NCBI GenBank assembly: GCA_029834535.1
Contig: JAQMWT010000619.1
Location: forward strand, 1 to 51,958
Length of the DNA: 51,958 bases
DNA from: Chrysophaeum taylorii
Taxonomy: Eukaryota; Sar; Pelagophyceae; Pelagomonadales; Pelagomonadaceae
Direction: 5' to 3'
Shown: positions 22,041 to 33,177 of the stretch, piece after piece
Position numbering within the stretch: the first letter of the stretch is position 1
Layout: the number at the start of each line of letters is the position of its first letter
Position numbers and translations under genes: made by a program
The notes under the pieces: model-generated
Database searches by the model: none
What the model was told of the DNA's origin: nothing
What the model saw: only the letters and a program-made list of their open reading frames with translations

Positions 22041-24009
22041 TCAAGCAAAGCTGTAGCTTCGTCTCGTCGTGATCGGATAGGCGCAATGAGCTTGTGCGCA
22101 TGATCGTGGTGCGCTTACCTGTGTCTTCATGATGTACCTTGTGTCCTGTGGTGGTGCTTCTGCGAGCGGGACATATCTTAAGGATTGGTCCATCGGATGG
22201 GGTGCATCAGCTATGAATGAGACAGGAGCCAGTAGCAGTGCAAGGTCAGGTGACAGAACGTTTGCGTGGTCGAGTAATTGAGCGTTGGACCTGAGCATCG
22301 TCTGCATAGTCTGGAACCGTGCTGTGCAGTTGGTTTGCGTTGTCTCGTCTGCTACATCAATGAGCTGGCTGGTGTAGCTGGCCGTTGTGGTCTTATCTTT
22401 CGTCTTGTCGTCCAATAGAGACTGCGAGATAGTACTCGTTGCTATGTGCGAGACTTTAAGTAGCGGTTGAGCAGCAGTGGAGAGCTGAGTGCTCTCTTGT
22501 CTGGCAGTTTCTGTTGCTTTGGAGTTCCAGGGACATGATTGCGCAGCTTCAGACGTCTTGGCATTGGGGATTGCCATAAAGTAACTCGTAAGTTCGAAGT
22601 CGGACGTCGGAAAATGCATCGAAAGGCCTGTGAGCAATTGAAATACGCCCTCGTAAGGCGTGCGCGACGTGGTGCGGGCGCGAGCGACTTAGGTTGGTGA
22701 TCTGAAGGTCGTGAGATACGCTGCGGCGCGGAGTGTCGGTGGAAATGACGAGTGTCATGGTGTTAGAGGCGGTGACGCGGAGAGCATCAAAAAGCGTGTC
22801 ATGCTCCAAGAGCAAGAGCGCGTGATGCGGGTGGTCCGAAGTCAGCGCCAAAAGGAGTGTGGCTCGCGGCTGATCTGTCTGCAAGGTAGGGCAGATGGGC
22901 GCGTGAGCTGAGGTCCCGTGGTGGAGAGTATCCGGCCTGAAATGCTTGGGGTCCAGTGCGGGAATTCGAAAAGAGGGGTCGCCGAAGGAGAGTGCAGTAG
23001 AACCAAGGGCGATGTAAGGGTCAGTCCTGCTGGGTGCATCCTCAATAGCGGAGATGCTGGGACCAGAGCAGTGAGTGCCGTAGTGACCAGGGTTGCCCTT
23101 CGGCGTGTAGAGCATTCGAAGGTGCGGGCATGTGACATGCGTCCTCAAATGAGGAGTGACGTGCGGAGCGACAAGACGCTTTTGAGGGAGGCAACGTACG
23201 TGACTTGGGTGCGTGTTTGTGGTGGAGCCGGCAGCTGGCGTGGAACGTTTGTCGTGCATTCCAGTGATGCGAAAATCCTTACATACGTGGTTCAGTTGAA
23301 GCGAGTCTGTGCATAGTGCGCGGAGAATGTTTCCTGAGAGCGCAACGTCGATTTTCCGGAGGCAGCGCAAGCGTGTGGCGTCCAGAAGAGAGCTATGCAA
23401 GGGGACATACAGGACCGAAGTGGTCGCAATGGAATTGTGAATAGTTTGCGGCTGATCGGGTCCTTCATAACTCTCGAAATCCGTGTCTGTTACTGCAGCC
23501 ATGGGGAAAGCATTCCAGAGGCTTGGTCGCGGTGAGACATAAGGATCGGCAGTCGAACGGAGTGCGTCCTCTGACCGAAAGTTAGGGAGCGGGTGATCAG
23601 GTGCTGCGACTGGCGCTCGTGCGAAGACATCCATCAAATCGTTACATGGTGGTCGCAGATGGGTCCATGCAACCTGCTGAGCAGTGTCATCCAGTGCATC
23701 CAACCGAGAAGGTGGATGGTGGGTGCAGCAGCAAGCGCCGGTGAGCGGCAGTGCGCGCCTGTCTTCGAGGAGGGGAGGCGGCGATGCGGAACCAGCTTCG
23801 AAGTGATCGGGAGCTGCTGATCGAGAGATATCGAACAAGGCGGGAGTGCCTGGTGAATCTGAGATGATACCTGCAGGTGCGGTGAGTGCCTGCGAGTATG
23901 GTGAAAGTGGGACCGTTGACAGCGTGTCTTGTCCTTGTGGATTCGGCATTGCGGGGTCATTGGTGGTGCTTGGTTCAGGCGGCTGATCTGGAATGGTCGA
24001 GGAGACCAT
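22041..24009 (-). pseudogene. Second frame (ORF B) of the 8.3-kb element
   Basis: ORF B begins with ATG at 24009-24007, and its A is also the last base of the upstream stop: the junction reads TGATG. It is open for 486 codons to 22549, and a frameshift near 22600 leads into a further 198-codon frame ending at 22041. Composition is rich in Pro, His, Thr and Ser, with scattered Cys/His (CCCTHHP near residue 93). No known domain was found, and nothing resembles RT or integrase. The overlap with ORF A suggests coupled termination and reinitiation. Whether it makes a protein is unknown. Confidence 0.5.
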
Positions 24010-26181
24010 CAGATGTTCGAGACTAGTGAAGTGGGTCTTGCTACTTCGCTGTATGCATCATACCAGGGGGCTGAATCAGAGGGGATGTTGTCAGTGGCCT
24101 GCGGCTCTTGTGCCCGGTGCATGGAATACGGCGGAGCCTTAGGTTCTTGGGTGTGGTTGCCATAGTCGATGTAGGCATAATACTCGGGAACATCTCGAGG
24201 TGTCTTGGTCTTTGACTTGTCGAAAGTGGGAACGAGATGGCTTGGTGTTTCTTCGACAAGATTGCTTCCTGGGCCGTTGTGCCCGAAGAGAGAAGAAGCC
24301 CTTATGCATGTCTTGGCAGCATGATGGTGAGCATGACCATCTGGCAAAGAGCTGTCTTTTGATAGTTCGGAACTTGTCGACTCTTGATGTGGGTGGTCTT
24401 GATTCTTGGTGGGACTTTGCACGTGGTGATCGTCGCTGGTGGTAGGGGTACGGTCGCCGGTGTTGAATGTACGCCCTCGCAACTCGGACGCGGGGATGTG
24501 GTCGAGTTGGAATGAACCAGGTAGCTGATAAGGCGAGCGGGTGCAAAGGGGTTCAGGGGGTGCCAAAGAGGCGAAGAGTGAGTGGGTAGAGGAGGAGGGG
24601 CCAGAGATGGCGGGGGGTTGAGAACAGAGAGACGGAGTGGGTGGTGAACCAGGAGAACCAGGTCCGGGGCATCCGTGGAGGTGGTGATGATACTCGGGGA
24701 GAATCGGGGGAGAGGCATTGGAGGTTGGTTCGGAAGGGGATGAAGGTTGGTTGTGGATGGGGAAAGGAGGTGAAAGATGCGATGCAGCATCTTGGGTGGG
24801 GTGGGTGGCATCCAATGAGGTAAGAATGGTTTGGAGGACGGCGTTGGTTTCAAGGTGGGAGCTGCGGATGTCAGCGTGGGCAGTTTCGAGTGCCTTGAGC
24901 TGGGTGTGGGTGAGATGGAGTTCGGCTTGGGTGGAGACCAGTTCGTCGGCTTGGATGGCGAGCTGGGCAGTGGCGAAAGCCAGGGCGGCGTCGGTGGTGG
25001 TGAGTTTGTTGGCTGTGGAGGACAAAGCGTCATCCTTGCGAATGAGCATGGCCTTGGTTGCGGCCAATTCAGCGGTTTGGGAGCGGAATGCAGCCTTAGT
25101 GGTGGCCAACTCGCGTTGGAGCGCAGACGGAGGTGCATTGGAACTTGGAGAAAGGAGGTGGGTGTTTGGGGACTCGAGTGGGGACGGAGGAATGGTCGTA
25201 GTCGTGGAATGCATAGTCACGCGGGTGGAGGGCAAATCGGGGGAACAGCGACTTTCGAAAGGTGATGAAGGTACTTGAGCCGCGGAAGGAGCTGTGGTAG
25301 AAATGGAAGTGCCGGGGCCGTCGTGGCCGTAGGTGGCATGGTCTTGTGGATGGAGAGGAAAGTCCTGAGGAGAGTGACTTGCGGAAGATGATGGATATCG
25401 GACAAGGGAATCCGACAGTGGGGCGGCAGGAGCTTGAGCCGCGGTGGGGGCTTGGTCAGGGATGAAGGTGCCGGGGCCGTCATGGCCGTATATGGCATGA
25501 TCATCAAGAAGATGAGTGGTGCGGCGAGAGGGTTGACGAGGATGTTGGGGAACTTGTATATGTGGTGTAGCGGGAGTCGCCGATAGTGGGGAGTTAGGCT
25601 CCAGTGAAGGAGGTGGAGGCTCCGGTGGGGTTGGTGGAGTGAAGGGAGTAATGTTTATTGGTGGTGGTGTGTTCAACATTGCTGGTGCGATATTTGAACA
25701 AGGTGGAGTGTCCTCGTGAATGTGGGGTGTGCCAGGTTGTGGAGTAACCTTGGCTATGCCTGGGTCCGGAGGGAAGGCAGTGGGGTCTGAGACTTTGCCG
25801 TGGGGTGTTTGACATCCGGTGTGGTTGTCGGCATGAGGGGGGGTGACCATCGAGATGATCGGGTCTTGGGTCGCGACTTCGTGAGAAGTTTGCTTGTGCT
25901 TAAGGGGAGTTGCCGTATGAACAGCTGGTTGGGGAGCTTGTTCAAGTTGCTCGTCTTGATCGAGTTGCACGTCTTGATCGAGTTGCTCGTATTGAGCTGC
26001 GATTGCGGCAGCGAATTTTCGGCGAGCGCAGCTCTTTCGGCAGCGTGCTGGCTCTTAAGGCAGCGTGACCAGCGGCGATCTGATCAAGGAAATTAGCTTT
26101 GAGCTGGTGCCAGAGAGCTTGTTGTGTAGTGAATTGCGTCGCTACTTCCAGACTCGGGACTTGTGGGTCGTGAGTCGCCAT
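24009..26181 (-). pseudogene. ORF A of the 8.3-kb element: proline-rich coiled-coil protein with Y-G-H-D-G-P-G motifs
   Basis: An ATG at 26181 starts a helical N-terminus (MATHDPQVPSLEVATQ), but frameshifts near 26040 separate it from the main frame, open for 653 codons (25970-24009). That frame has an N-terminal Pro/Thr-rich region and two copies of AIYGHDGPG or ATYGHDGPG (near 25490 and 25330). A coiled coil of about 110 residues follows (ELATTKAAFRSQTAELAATK), then ETNAVLQTILTSL, a GPGSPGSPP segment and a third motif SLFGHNGPG near 24270. The short element at 26630-39032 encodes the same order. Position after the 5' LTR suggests a gag-like structural protein; this is inferred from position and coiled coil only. 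Confidence 0.6.
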
Positions 26182-26402
26182 CGTTTTTGGGGTTGCGTTT
26201 TGCGCGTTGTTGGTTGCCTTTCACACTTTTTCACACTTTTTCACCAGTAGCAAGCGATGAAACTTGACTACGGTCTTAAAACTTTCAGGAACTTCAGGAG
26301 ATTGCTCTTGCCTGGAAATCCTGGGCCTTTGTCCGAGACGTCGATCGAGATCGATGTCTTTCGGAGGACGTTTCTCTACCAGTACCGGACTGGGTCCTAA
26401 CC

Positions 26403-26591
26403 TAGAGAACAGTAAAAATCACTATGCCTCTGGTAGAGAATGGTGGCAGTGGTAGTGCTGCCTTTCGTCCTGTCCTCTAACGACACAAAGAGCAGCACGG
26501 TGTACGACACAGCGATTTTGTGGTTGAAATGAGAGTGTGAGGTTAAGGGGGGGGGGGGGTTCCTAACCCCAACTGGTATTTTCTATCTCTA
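26403..26591 (-). repeat. 5' LTR of the 8.3-kb TAGAG-type element
   Basis: In element orientation it begins TAGAGATAGAAAATACC and ends CTGTTCTCTA. The target duplication AAGGT follows at 26592-26596. It matches 18311-18492 closely, with small substitutions and a longer G run. Confidence 0.85.
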
Positions 26592-26596
26592 AAGGT

Positions 26597-26624
26597 CCCA
26601 CTCCAAACGCCGAATACACCGCCT
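26597..26624 (-). pseudogene. 28-bp remnant of the exonuclease gene between two LTR elements
   Basis: These 28 bases are target-gene sequence trapped between two insertions. Joined to 18305 on one side and 39038 on the other, with one copy of each 5-bp duplication, they form an open minus-strand frame reading through FDTGGVFGVW and into LCKRRRDAGE, matching the DUF6729-like region. Confidence 0.8.
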
Positions 26625-26629
26625 GTATC

Positions 26630-26834
26630 TAGAGGTAGAAAATTTCTTTTTCGCCATGACCCCCCCCCCCCCTCTCTATATCGCTAACACACTACGTACA
26701 CGCTCAAGAAGCCCGTCACCTGACACTGTCAAGTGCTGTCCCTGCGTCGAAGGAGACAGGACGCACAGAGGACAAGCACTTCTACCACTGCGACAAAGGA
26801 CTCCGCCCAGGTGACATCAAATTTTCTGTCTCTA
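26630..26834 (+). repeat. 5' LTR of the short TAGAG-type element
   Basis: It starts TAGAGGTAGAAAATTTC, contains a C run near 26660 and ends TCTGTCTCTA. It matches 38831-39032 with few differences. A short block (about GAGGACAGGACG-like, then CACTACCACTGC-like) is shared with the LTR of the 8.3-kb element. The sequence after it, GGTTTGGGCCC, is not a clear tRNA primer site. Confidence 0.85.
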
Positions 26835-27485
26835 GGTTTGGGCCCTTTTCACAGTCGCGGAGTTCTTTAATCTCGCGTTACTCGGAGACAATCGCACTAG
26901 TTCGACGTCCCGACCTCGACAGGCTATCGAAGTTCACTTCGACGCCACCCCCCCCAACTCAAGTCAAGACCCACAGACCCCAACCACGTCCCGCGACTCG
27001 CAGAACAAGATGTCGCGCAAGCAAGACCAAGATCCGCACCAAGCGATCGCACCACTCGAAGACGATTTCGCCGCCGACCATGCCAGCGACGACGATGAAC
27101 TCGACGACGATGAACTCAACGAACTCGCCGCGCGCCTCGCCATCCTCCAAGCCCGATCCGCTGCTCGCGACGCTGAACTCGACCGGCTAGCCGCAGCTCG
27201 CGCTGCTCGCGCCGCCTCTTATGACAGGTTCTACGCTGCCCTCGCCGCCTATGACGCTATGTTTTACCAGCAGCTCCCGCAGCTGCCGACCCTGCACCAG
27301 CGCCTCGCCGCCGCCGCCGCCAGCAACGCCCTGATTCAACAGCACAACGATCAACTGCGCAACGAGCTCGCCGCTCTTGACAGCGGCATCTCCCCTCCAG
27401 CCGCCGCAGCTCCTCCAGCTGTAGCCGCCGCTTCTACAACACCACAAGCCCCGACCACTCCGGTCACCACACTACAAGCCCCGGC
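26835..27485 (+). pseudogene. N-terminal part of the short element's ORF, cut by element II
   Basis: An ATG at 27010 starts a frame that reads MSRKQDQDPHQAIAPLEDD, then an acidic run (DDDELDDDELNELAARL), a coiled-coil-like Ala/Arg/Leu region and a Pro/Ala/Thr-rich tail reaching the element II LTR at 27486. The codons after that point belong to the LTR. The rest of the ORF continues at 37542. Like ORF A of the neighbour it is helical then Pro-rich, although the N-termini cannot be aligned by eye. 26835-27009 is leader without coding signal. Confidence 0.6.
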
Positions 27486-27820
27486 TATGGCGGCACAGAA
27501 AAAAACACTCCCGACCTCCGGGTGACAAAGGGGGTACTCACCGACTCATCCTAGACCTCACTGAACGAGGAAAACACGGACTCGGGGTCGGATATGCTCG
27601 CCACACACCTTGCTCACGCTCACTAAGCCTCTCAGCAACATGGAGAGATGGTATATGATAGCAAGAATGCTACAAGAATACTGCAAGAATACTGCGAGAA
27701 TGCTTCTCACAAGAGAGAGGTATGATGTCACTAGGAAGGTAGGGAAAGGCGTCCCGTTGAACGGGTATCAAGCCTCGATAAAGGGAGGGTGAGCCTTAGC
27801 GGTCAGGAGTTGCCGCAACA
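27486..27820 (-). repeat. 3' LTR of element II
   Basis: In element orientation it starts TGTTGCGGCAACTCC, directly after the purine-rich AGGGGAGTCC, and ends near GTGCCGCCATA. It contains repeats of a GAATACTGC-type motif. The 5' LTR at 37231 matches it with scattered substitutions and about three indels, one of about 14 bp near 27518. Exact ends are uncertain by a few bases. Confidence 0.85.
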
Positions 27821-27850
27821 GGACTCCCCTGGTGAGAGCACGAGCTACCC

Positions 27851-28087
27851 TCAGCGAGTCCGGCGAGAAGCACAAGCCTTGGCTGAATGAGCGTCTCGGG
27901 AACGAATCTTCTTGTAGACACGTTCAACGACAGGTTCAGGAACGCGTCCACTACGCAAAGTGAACTTAGGAATCAACACATCGATCTCGTGCGGGGCGAA
28001 GTCGGTGACACAAGGAGTGGTACTGTTGTCGACCTTGGTCTTGTCGGCGAAACTGCGACCGTCCACGTCCTTGTATTCCGGCTTAAG
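27851..28087 (-). pseudogene. C-terminal extension of element II polyprotein beyond an in-frame TAG
   Basis: Directly after the TAG at 28088-28090 the same frame stays open for 79 codons: LKPEYKDVDGRSF, DFAPHEIDVLIPKFTL, VVERVYKKI. Element I has the same sequence in one frame with a CAG codon at the position of the TAG (RQLRPEYKD). The segment is therefore part of the ancestral protein, and the TAG is probably a nonsense mutation. Readthrough is possible but untested. The purine tract before the 3' LTR follows at 27821-27835. Confidence 0.7.
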
Positions 28088-31000
28088 CTAGCGAGTAGGG
28101 AGATGTGAGGTAGGCTTGTAGTAAGAAACCTTGTCATGGGGACCAAGATCAGCATAGAAATGCAGAGCGACTCGATCATTCACAAAATCATAGGGTTCAT
28201 AAACTTCGGCGACGTAAATCTTCTTTCGCCAATCGGACCGTTTGTTATCCGGAATCCGAAAGATAACGAACTTACCATGCTTGTAATCATCCCGAAAGGT
28301 CTCTTTGGGCTTGGGCACAGCTCGATCGACCACTGGAGAAACCATCACAGGGGTGATCTGGCTAACATGAACACAACGGCGTTCAGGAGGAGAATCAAGA
28401 GACTCAATCCTGTAAGTGACCGGGGACAAACGTTCCAAAATAACGAATGGACCGCGCCATTCCGGTCGAAGCTTGTTCTGAAGAAAAGGGATGTAGAGCA
28501 GAACATGTGAACCTTCTTCATACTCCACATCAACATGGTCCGCATTATAGGCGAGACGTTGTTTACGAAGAGCCTTCTCGCGAGCTTCGTTCACCGTAGC
28601 GGTATAGAACTTCAGCCTCTCGCGAGTCTCTGCCACAACATCGGAGCGAGTTTTCGGCAGGCGGCGGACATCAAGATCCATAATCGTGTAATCGGCTGGC
28701 AATAAAGGCTGCCGGTTAAGACGAAGCATGAAAGGTGAGATCTGAGTTCCCGGAATAAACTTACGATTGTAGCAAAAAGCAATGTACTCCGCGAATTCGG
28801 GCCATTCCGTGATCTTGCGGTTTTGAAGGCACGCACAGAGGAAAGCCTTGATAAAGCGGTTGACCCTTTCCGCAGGATTAGCCTGAGCATGATGCGGAAT
28901 CGTGGTACTATACCGAACATTGAAGAGATGACAAAACTCTTCCATCAACTTGTTGACGACCTCTTTCCCATTGTCGGTACGAATCCTCTGAGGTATATAA
29001 CCTTTGAGTAATATATTCGCGACAAAAGACTCGAGGATTGACTCAGCAGTCTTATGGTGTAGTACGTCAAGAATCAAGAAATGAGAAAATGGATCAAAAA
29101 AGATGATCAGATATGTCTCGGGACCAGCACTGGGCAAAGGTCCGAACAAATCCATACAAAGGACGGCGCAATCACCATCATACACCGGTTGCTGAAGCAG
29201 ACCTGCTCTCTTTGGTTCAGGCGTACGAGCTTTCTTGCACACTATGCAACCAGCAATGTAAGCACCCACCTCATTAGACATGTGGGGCCACCAAAAACGT
29301 TCAAGTATCGACTGCACTGTACTTTGACGACCCATGTGACCACCATTGAGAGGTGTGTCATGGTACAATCGGATGATGCGCGTCCGTAAAGTTCGGGGTG
29401 CGACTATCATCGGGTGCAAGTCAGGTGCGGCACGGTAGAGAACTCCTTTCACCACTTGATAGCGATAATTGGCTCCGTACCGACGAAGAGAATGGCCCTG
29501 AGCCATGCGATAACGAATGTCCTCGCAAGTAGCATCAGTGATCTGCTCTTTGGCTATCTCTTCCAAAGTCAAATTATCCGGAATCTTGTCGATGTACTCT
29601 TGGTAATCATCGGCATCACGGAAAATACTAGGCTGGGTCTGCAGACGTTGCTTCTGACGTTGTTTCGTAGCATGAGACGTGACCAATTGCATCGGATCAT
29701 CGAGGTCCTCTTCCTCTTCCTCCACAGGCAACTCAGTCGTAACAAACGACAGAATGACATGGCACCCAGGTAAAGGTACTCCTTCATCATCGACAGGGCG
29801 AGGAAGTTCTTGGCACACTAGATACGCGTGGTTCAAGGGTTCACCAAACTCGTCCGTCTCGATGACATGATCTATAGGATTGCGAGAGAGACAGTCAGGG
29901 ATACTCATTCCCGGCGACTTCCCTGGTTTGTAACCCAATTCAGGATCAAAGTTGGCGAGCCGCATCGCCCATCGAGCCAACTGCCCAGACGAGTGCTTCG
30001 CCTTTCGTAAAAACGTCAAGTTGCGATGATCCGTTTCAAGGATCGTCTTGTGACCTTCGATATAAGAGCGGAAATGCTCAAGAGAAAGAATAACTGCCAG
30101 TAGCTCTAGCCGGCGAGGCTCATAGTTCCGCATCTCTTTCGGCACAGCTCGGCTCCAATACTCAATTACTCGTTCCTCTCGTGTCACCTTGCCGGTTTCG
30201 TCCTTGACTTCCACGAGCTGAAAAAGATACGCGCCCAGACCATCCTTGGAAGCATCCGAGCGGATCTGAAAAGGAAGATCGTAGTCAGGATGATAAACTC
30301 CGCGAGAGTCCACCAAAGCTTCGATGATCGTGTCCCATGCCTTTTGGCACTCAGGCGTCCACTCAAACTTAACGCCTTCAAGACACAATCGCCTAAGCGG
30401 CTCCACAATCTTCGAATAATTCTTCACATATCGGCGGCAATAGTTGCTCATGCCAATGAAAGATCGAATCTGGGTCTTCGGGGACGTATTAGGCAACGTA
30501 CCGGGAATCGGCATCTGCTGCAACGCTTCTAACGTCTTGGGATTCGGCTTCAAGCCTTCCGGAGTCGAAATATGTCCCAAAAACTCGATTTCATCCTTGA
30601 GGAGGTGGAACTTCGAAGTTCGTCCACTATATCCTCGCTGTGCTAAATGGCACAACACTTCAATCAAAACTTGTAAATGTCGATGGAGTTCATCCGATCC
30701 CATCATAATATCGTCGACAAACGCGACCAAGTCCTTATACATCCATGTGGACAAATCGCTAGCCATCTGCTTACAAAAGAGAGCTCCTGCTGTTTTTACT
30801 CCTAGAGGCAAGCGCAAGAAACTATGGGCTCCAAGTGGACTAACCATCGTAACGGCGTCCTGAGCAGCGGCGTCCAAACGTAGGTTATGATAACCCCATC
30901 GAATATCAATGCACGTCCGCCAACGGCGCATGGCAAGAAAAGCCAAAGCATCATCTTGACGAATATTCGGCCAACTGTCATTGACCAGCTGATCATTGAG

Positions 31001-31251
31001 CTGACGCAAGTCAACTGCCGCACGAAAACATTCGACGTCCCGGCCTCTGCTCCCATCTTAGGCAGCATCAGTACAGGGAATCCCCACGGAGAGTTCGCCG
31101 GTCGGATGACTCCATCGCGACACCACTCAGTGATCTGCTTTCTGAGACACTCGAGCTTTGCTGGCGTCAACCTATAAGGCGTCATCTTGATCGGTCGTGG
31201 GTTTGCGTCTTTAAATCGTAGAGAAACCGGTGGCGAGTCCACGGGTCTCAT
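28088..31251 (-). pseudogene. Reverse transcriptase, RNase H, integrase and C-terminal module of element II
   Basis: A piece at 31251-31024 holds the start of RT (NSPWGFPVLMLPKMG). After a one-base shift near 31024 the frame from 31009 is open for 973 codons. In that numbering RT has FVDD at 97-100, RNase H has Asp 252 and Asp 327, and integrase has the zinc ligands His 550, His 558, Cys 588, Cys 591 and the triad Asp 620, Asp 679, Glu 714. The GPF of the GPY/F motif is at 853-855. Residues 911-955 are the conserved HGKFVIF...VALHFY module. All catalytic residues are present. Apart from the TTTT shift and the final TAG, this could encode working enzymes. Confidence 0.9.
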
Positions 31252-31258
31252 AATCGGA

Positions 31259-33169
31259 TCAAAAAGCCCACGCGTATTGCACGCAGTGGCTCAACATCAT
31301 CTTCGCATCATCATCCAGATGCGGGTTGTCGGGAATTCCCAGTTCTCGAACAACCTTTTCGACTTCTTCCTTCGTCGGAATTACGACTTTCATCGCATCA
31401 TTGTCCTTGACGTGCTCGGGAGTCTGCGGTAACGGTACACCGTCCGCATCGCGCGGCGCATCCTTCCATGGCACATCGAACTTTTCTTCGTATTTGAACC
31501 TCACCTCAGGGTGGCTCTTATTGATCTTTTCACCTTTGACGCGCACATTCGGCTCGCTCCTTACTTTCGGCTCCTGTTCAGGTTCAGGATCCGGCGGAAC
31601 GTCCACTTTTGATTGTCGGGGGGGGGCAGCAGAAAAAGCATGAGCCGTCCCCGGCGCATCTGTTGGAAGCGGAAGCATAGGGACTTCTGGCGGTTCCCAT
31701 TTAGTGGGATCCTGGAGATCATCTTTTGACACCCACTTAACGACACGAGTACGCGTATTTAACAGTGGAATCTGTACGTGACGAAAGGTGGTGTCGGAGA
31801 TTCGCAAATACTGCTCAAAGGATCGATCTGTCGGGCTCAACGCGGTCGGCAGGACTTCGCCACTTTGGCGGAAACCTCTGGTCACGGAGTTGTGCAGATC
31901 GACTGCTAAAATCGCAAGAGTGTCTGGAGGGACGACAGACGCTAAATGTTTGAACGAATCTGTCTTAGACAAGCTAGCCCAATCATGGTCCACCGGCATC
32001 GTGAGCAACTCGGCCGTCATCTCGAGAGTCAAAGGCTGAGTGTCCGAGCGATGCGGTCCCAAACGAAGAGGAACTCGCGTAACGGTGTAAGCCGTATCTG
32101 TTGCTTCTCGGGACGAGCCGAGATTATTCAGCTGGAGCAGGTGGCGTTCATGAGCATAACCTAAAGCTGCAGCAAATTTTTGTTGCATGTTCACACATGT
32201 CTTCGGAGCCTCTTGCAAGTGCAGTGGGTGACTGGAAACCAACAATCGCACGCGAGAGCTCATCAGAGTGGGCGTGATATCATGAAAATTGACGACGTAC
32301 ACGTAAGGGTGTAAGCGCGCTATATAAGAAATAATGGACGCCTCCTGTTCAATCAGCCACATCATGAAGCCAGCCATTTTGCACAGCTTCATCGTCCAGT
32401 TAGTGGCCGTAACACCCCTGCCAACATCTCTGGATGTCAAGTTGCAGAGTGCTGAATGAACGCAGGGTGGAGACGCTATACACATCGACGATGACCATTC
32501 CGCTTCAGGCAAATAAGCCTTGATCAATCGGAGGGTCGAGTCATATCGTCCGCAGAGCGTGTGCTGAACCACAGGTATCTTCGGAAAATTCTTCTGATGA
32601 ACCTTGTTGGCAGCTGTTGAAGAGTCAAGAGCAAGGACGACTCGAAACGACGTCCCGCACAACTCGTTCGCTCGTTGCAGTCCTAAAGTACTTCCTCCGG
32701 CGCCGCTAAAGAGCATCACAACCTTGCGATACGTGATCGGCACCCAGTGGACCTTTTCAAACCTTCGGCGAATCTCGCCTTCTGTAACTTCTCGGCATTT
32801 CTTTTCCTCCTCGTCAGTTCGTCGGTCGAAATCGTCGTTACCGAGCGATTCTTGACGAGAATTCTTCTTCTTATCGGCAGAAGGAGACGCCTTCTGCACC
32901 GAGCTCAAAAGCATCGGTTCGGGAGCCGCATCGCCTTGAGTCAGATGGCTTGCGACCGAAACAGTGAATGATAGGTTAGCCTTGTTAGATTCGGCTTCAC
33001 CATCCTTCGTTAAATCGTCGACCGTCTCATCATTCAGCTCGTCATCAAAACGAACAATATCGCCAAAAGCAAGGACTTCACCTTGAGTAATCACGGTCGG
33101 CGCATCCTGGGTAGAGGATATCGCCACTCGAGCTGCGAACTTATCATGATCCTCAGGAGAAGAACACAT
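31259..33169 (-). CDS. Cytosine C5 DNA methyltransferase domain within element II
   Basis: This frame is open for 636 codons from an ATG at 33169. Residues 1-140 are acidic and Lys/Glu-rich linker. The DNMT core follows: motif I FSGAGGSTLG (154-163), motif II with Asp 182, motif IV ASPPC with nucleophile Cys 236, motif VI as IEQE (Glu 274; most enzymes have ENV), motif VIII SSRVRLL (304-310), motif IX-like PLTLEMTAELLTMP (379-392) and motif X-like SVVPPDT (411-417). A short target-recognition region lies between VIII and IX. The last 150 residues are Pro/Glu-rich linker to RT. The enzyme would methylate cytosine in DNA using S-adenosylmethionine; its target is unknown. It may act on the element's own DNA. 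It was probably made as part of a polyprotein. The TGA at its end is shared with element I. Confidence 0.85.
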   Translation of the reverse strand: MCSSPEDHDKFAARVAISSTQDAPTVITQGEVLAFGDIVRFDDELNDETVDDLTKDGEAESNKANLSFTVSVASHLTQGDAAPEPMLLSSVQKASPSADKKKNSRQESLGNDDFDRRTDEEEKKCREVTEGEIRRRFEKVHWVPITYRKVVMLFSGAGGSTLGLQRANELCGTSFRVVLALDSSTAANKVHQKNFPKIPVVQHTLCGRYDSTLRLIKAYLPEAEWSSSMCIASPPCVHSALCNLTSRDVGRGVTATNWTMKLCKMAGFMMWLIEQEASIISYIARLHPYVYVVNFHDITPTLMSSRVRLLVSSHPLHLQEAPKTCVNMQQKFAAALGYAHERHLLQLNNLGSSREATDTAYTVTRVPLRLGPHRSDTQPLTLEMTAELLTMPVDHDWASLSKTDSFKHLASVVPPDTLAILAVDLHNSVTRGFRQSGEVLPTALSPTDRSFEQYLRISDTTFRHVQIPLLNTRTRVVKWVSKDDLQDPTKWEPPEVPMLPLPTDAPGTAHAFSAAPPRQSKVDVPPDPEPEQEPKVRSEPNVRVKGEKINKSHPEVRFKYEEKFDVPWKDAPRDADGVPLPQTPEHVKDNDAMKVVIPTKEEVEKVVRELGIPDNPHLDDDAKMMLSHCVQYAWAF

Positions 33170-33177
33170 TCCATCGA

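Larger units (their letters stand above)
18311..26591 (-). mobile_element. 8.3-kb LTR element with TAGAG...CTCTA ends, no pol domain recognised (LARD-like)
   Basis: Direct repeats of about 185 bp bound the element, each beginning TAGAG and ending CTCTA or a close variant. A 5-bp target duplication AAGGT lies directly outside (18306-18310 and 26592-26596). Genes read on the minus strand. The internal 7.9 kb has long minus-strand frames rich in Pro, Ser, Thr and His, but no reverse transcriptase, protease, RNase H or integrase motif was found. It is therefore classed as a large retrotransposon derivative that would need enzymes in trans. A related short element lies next to it at 26630-39032. 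It inserted into the DUF6729-exonuclease gene and carries SINE-like copy S2. Confidence 0.8.
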
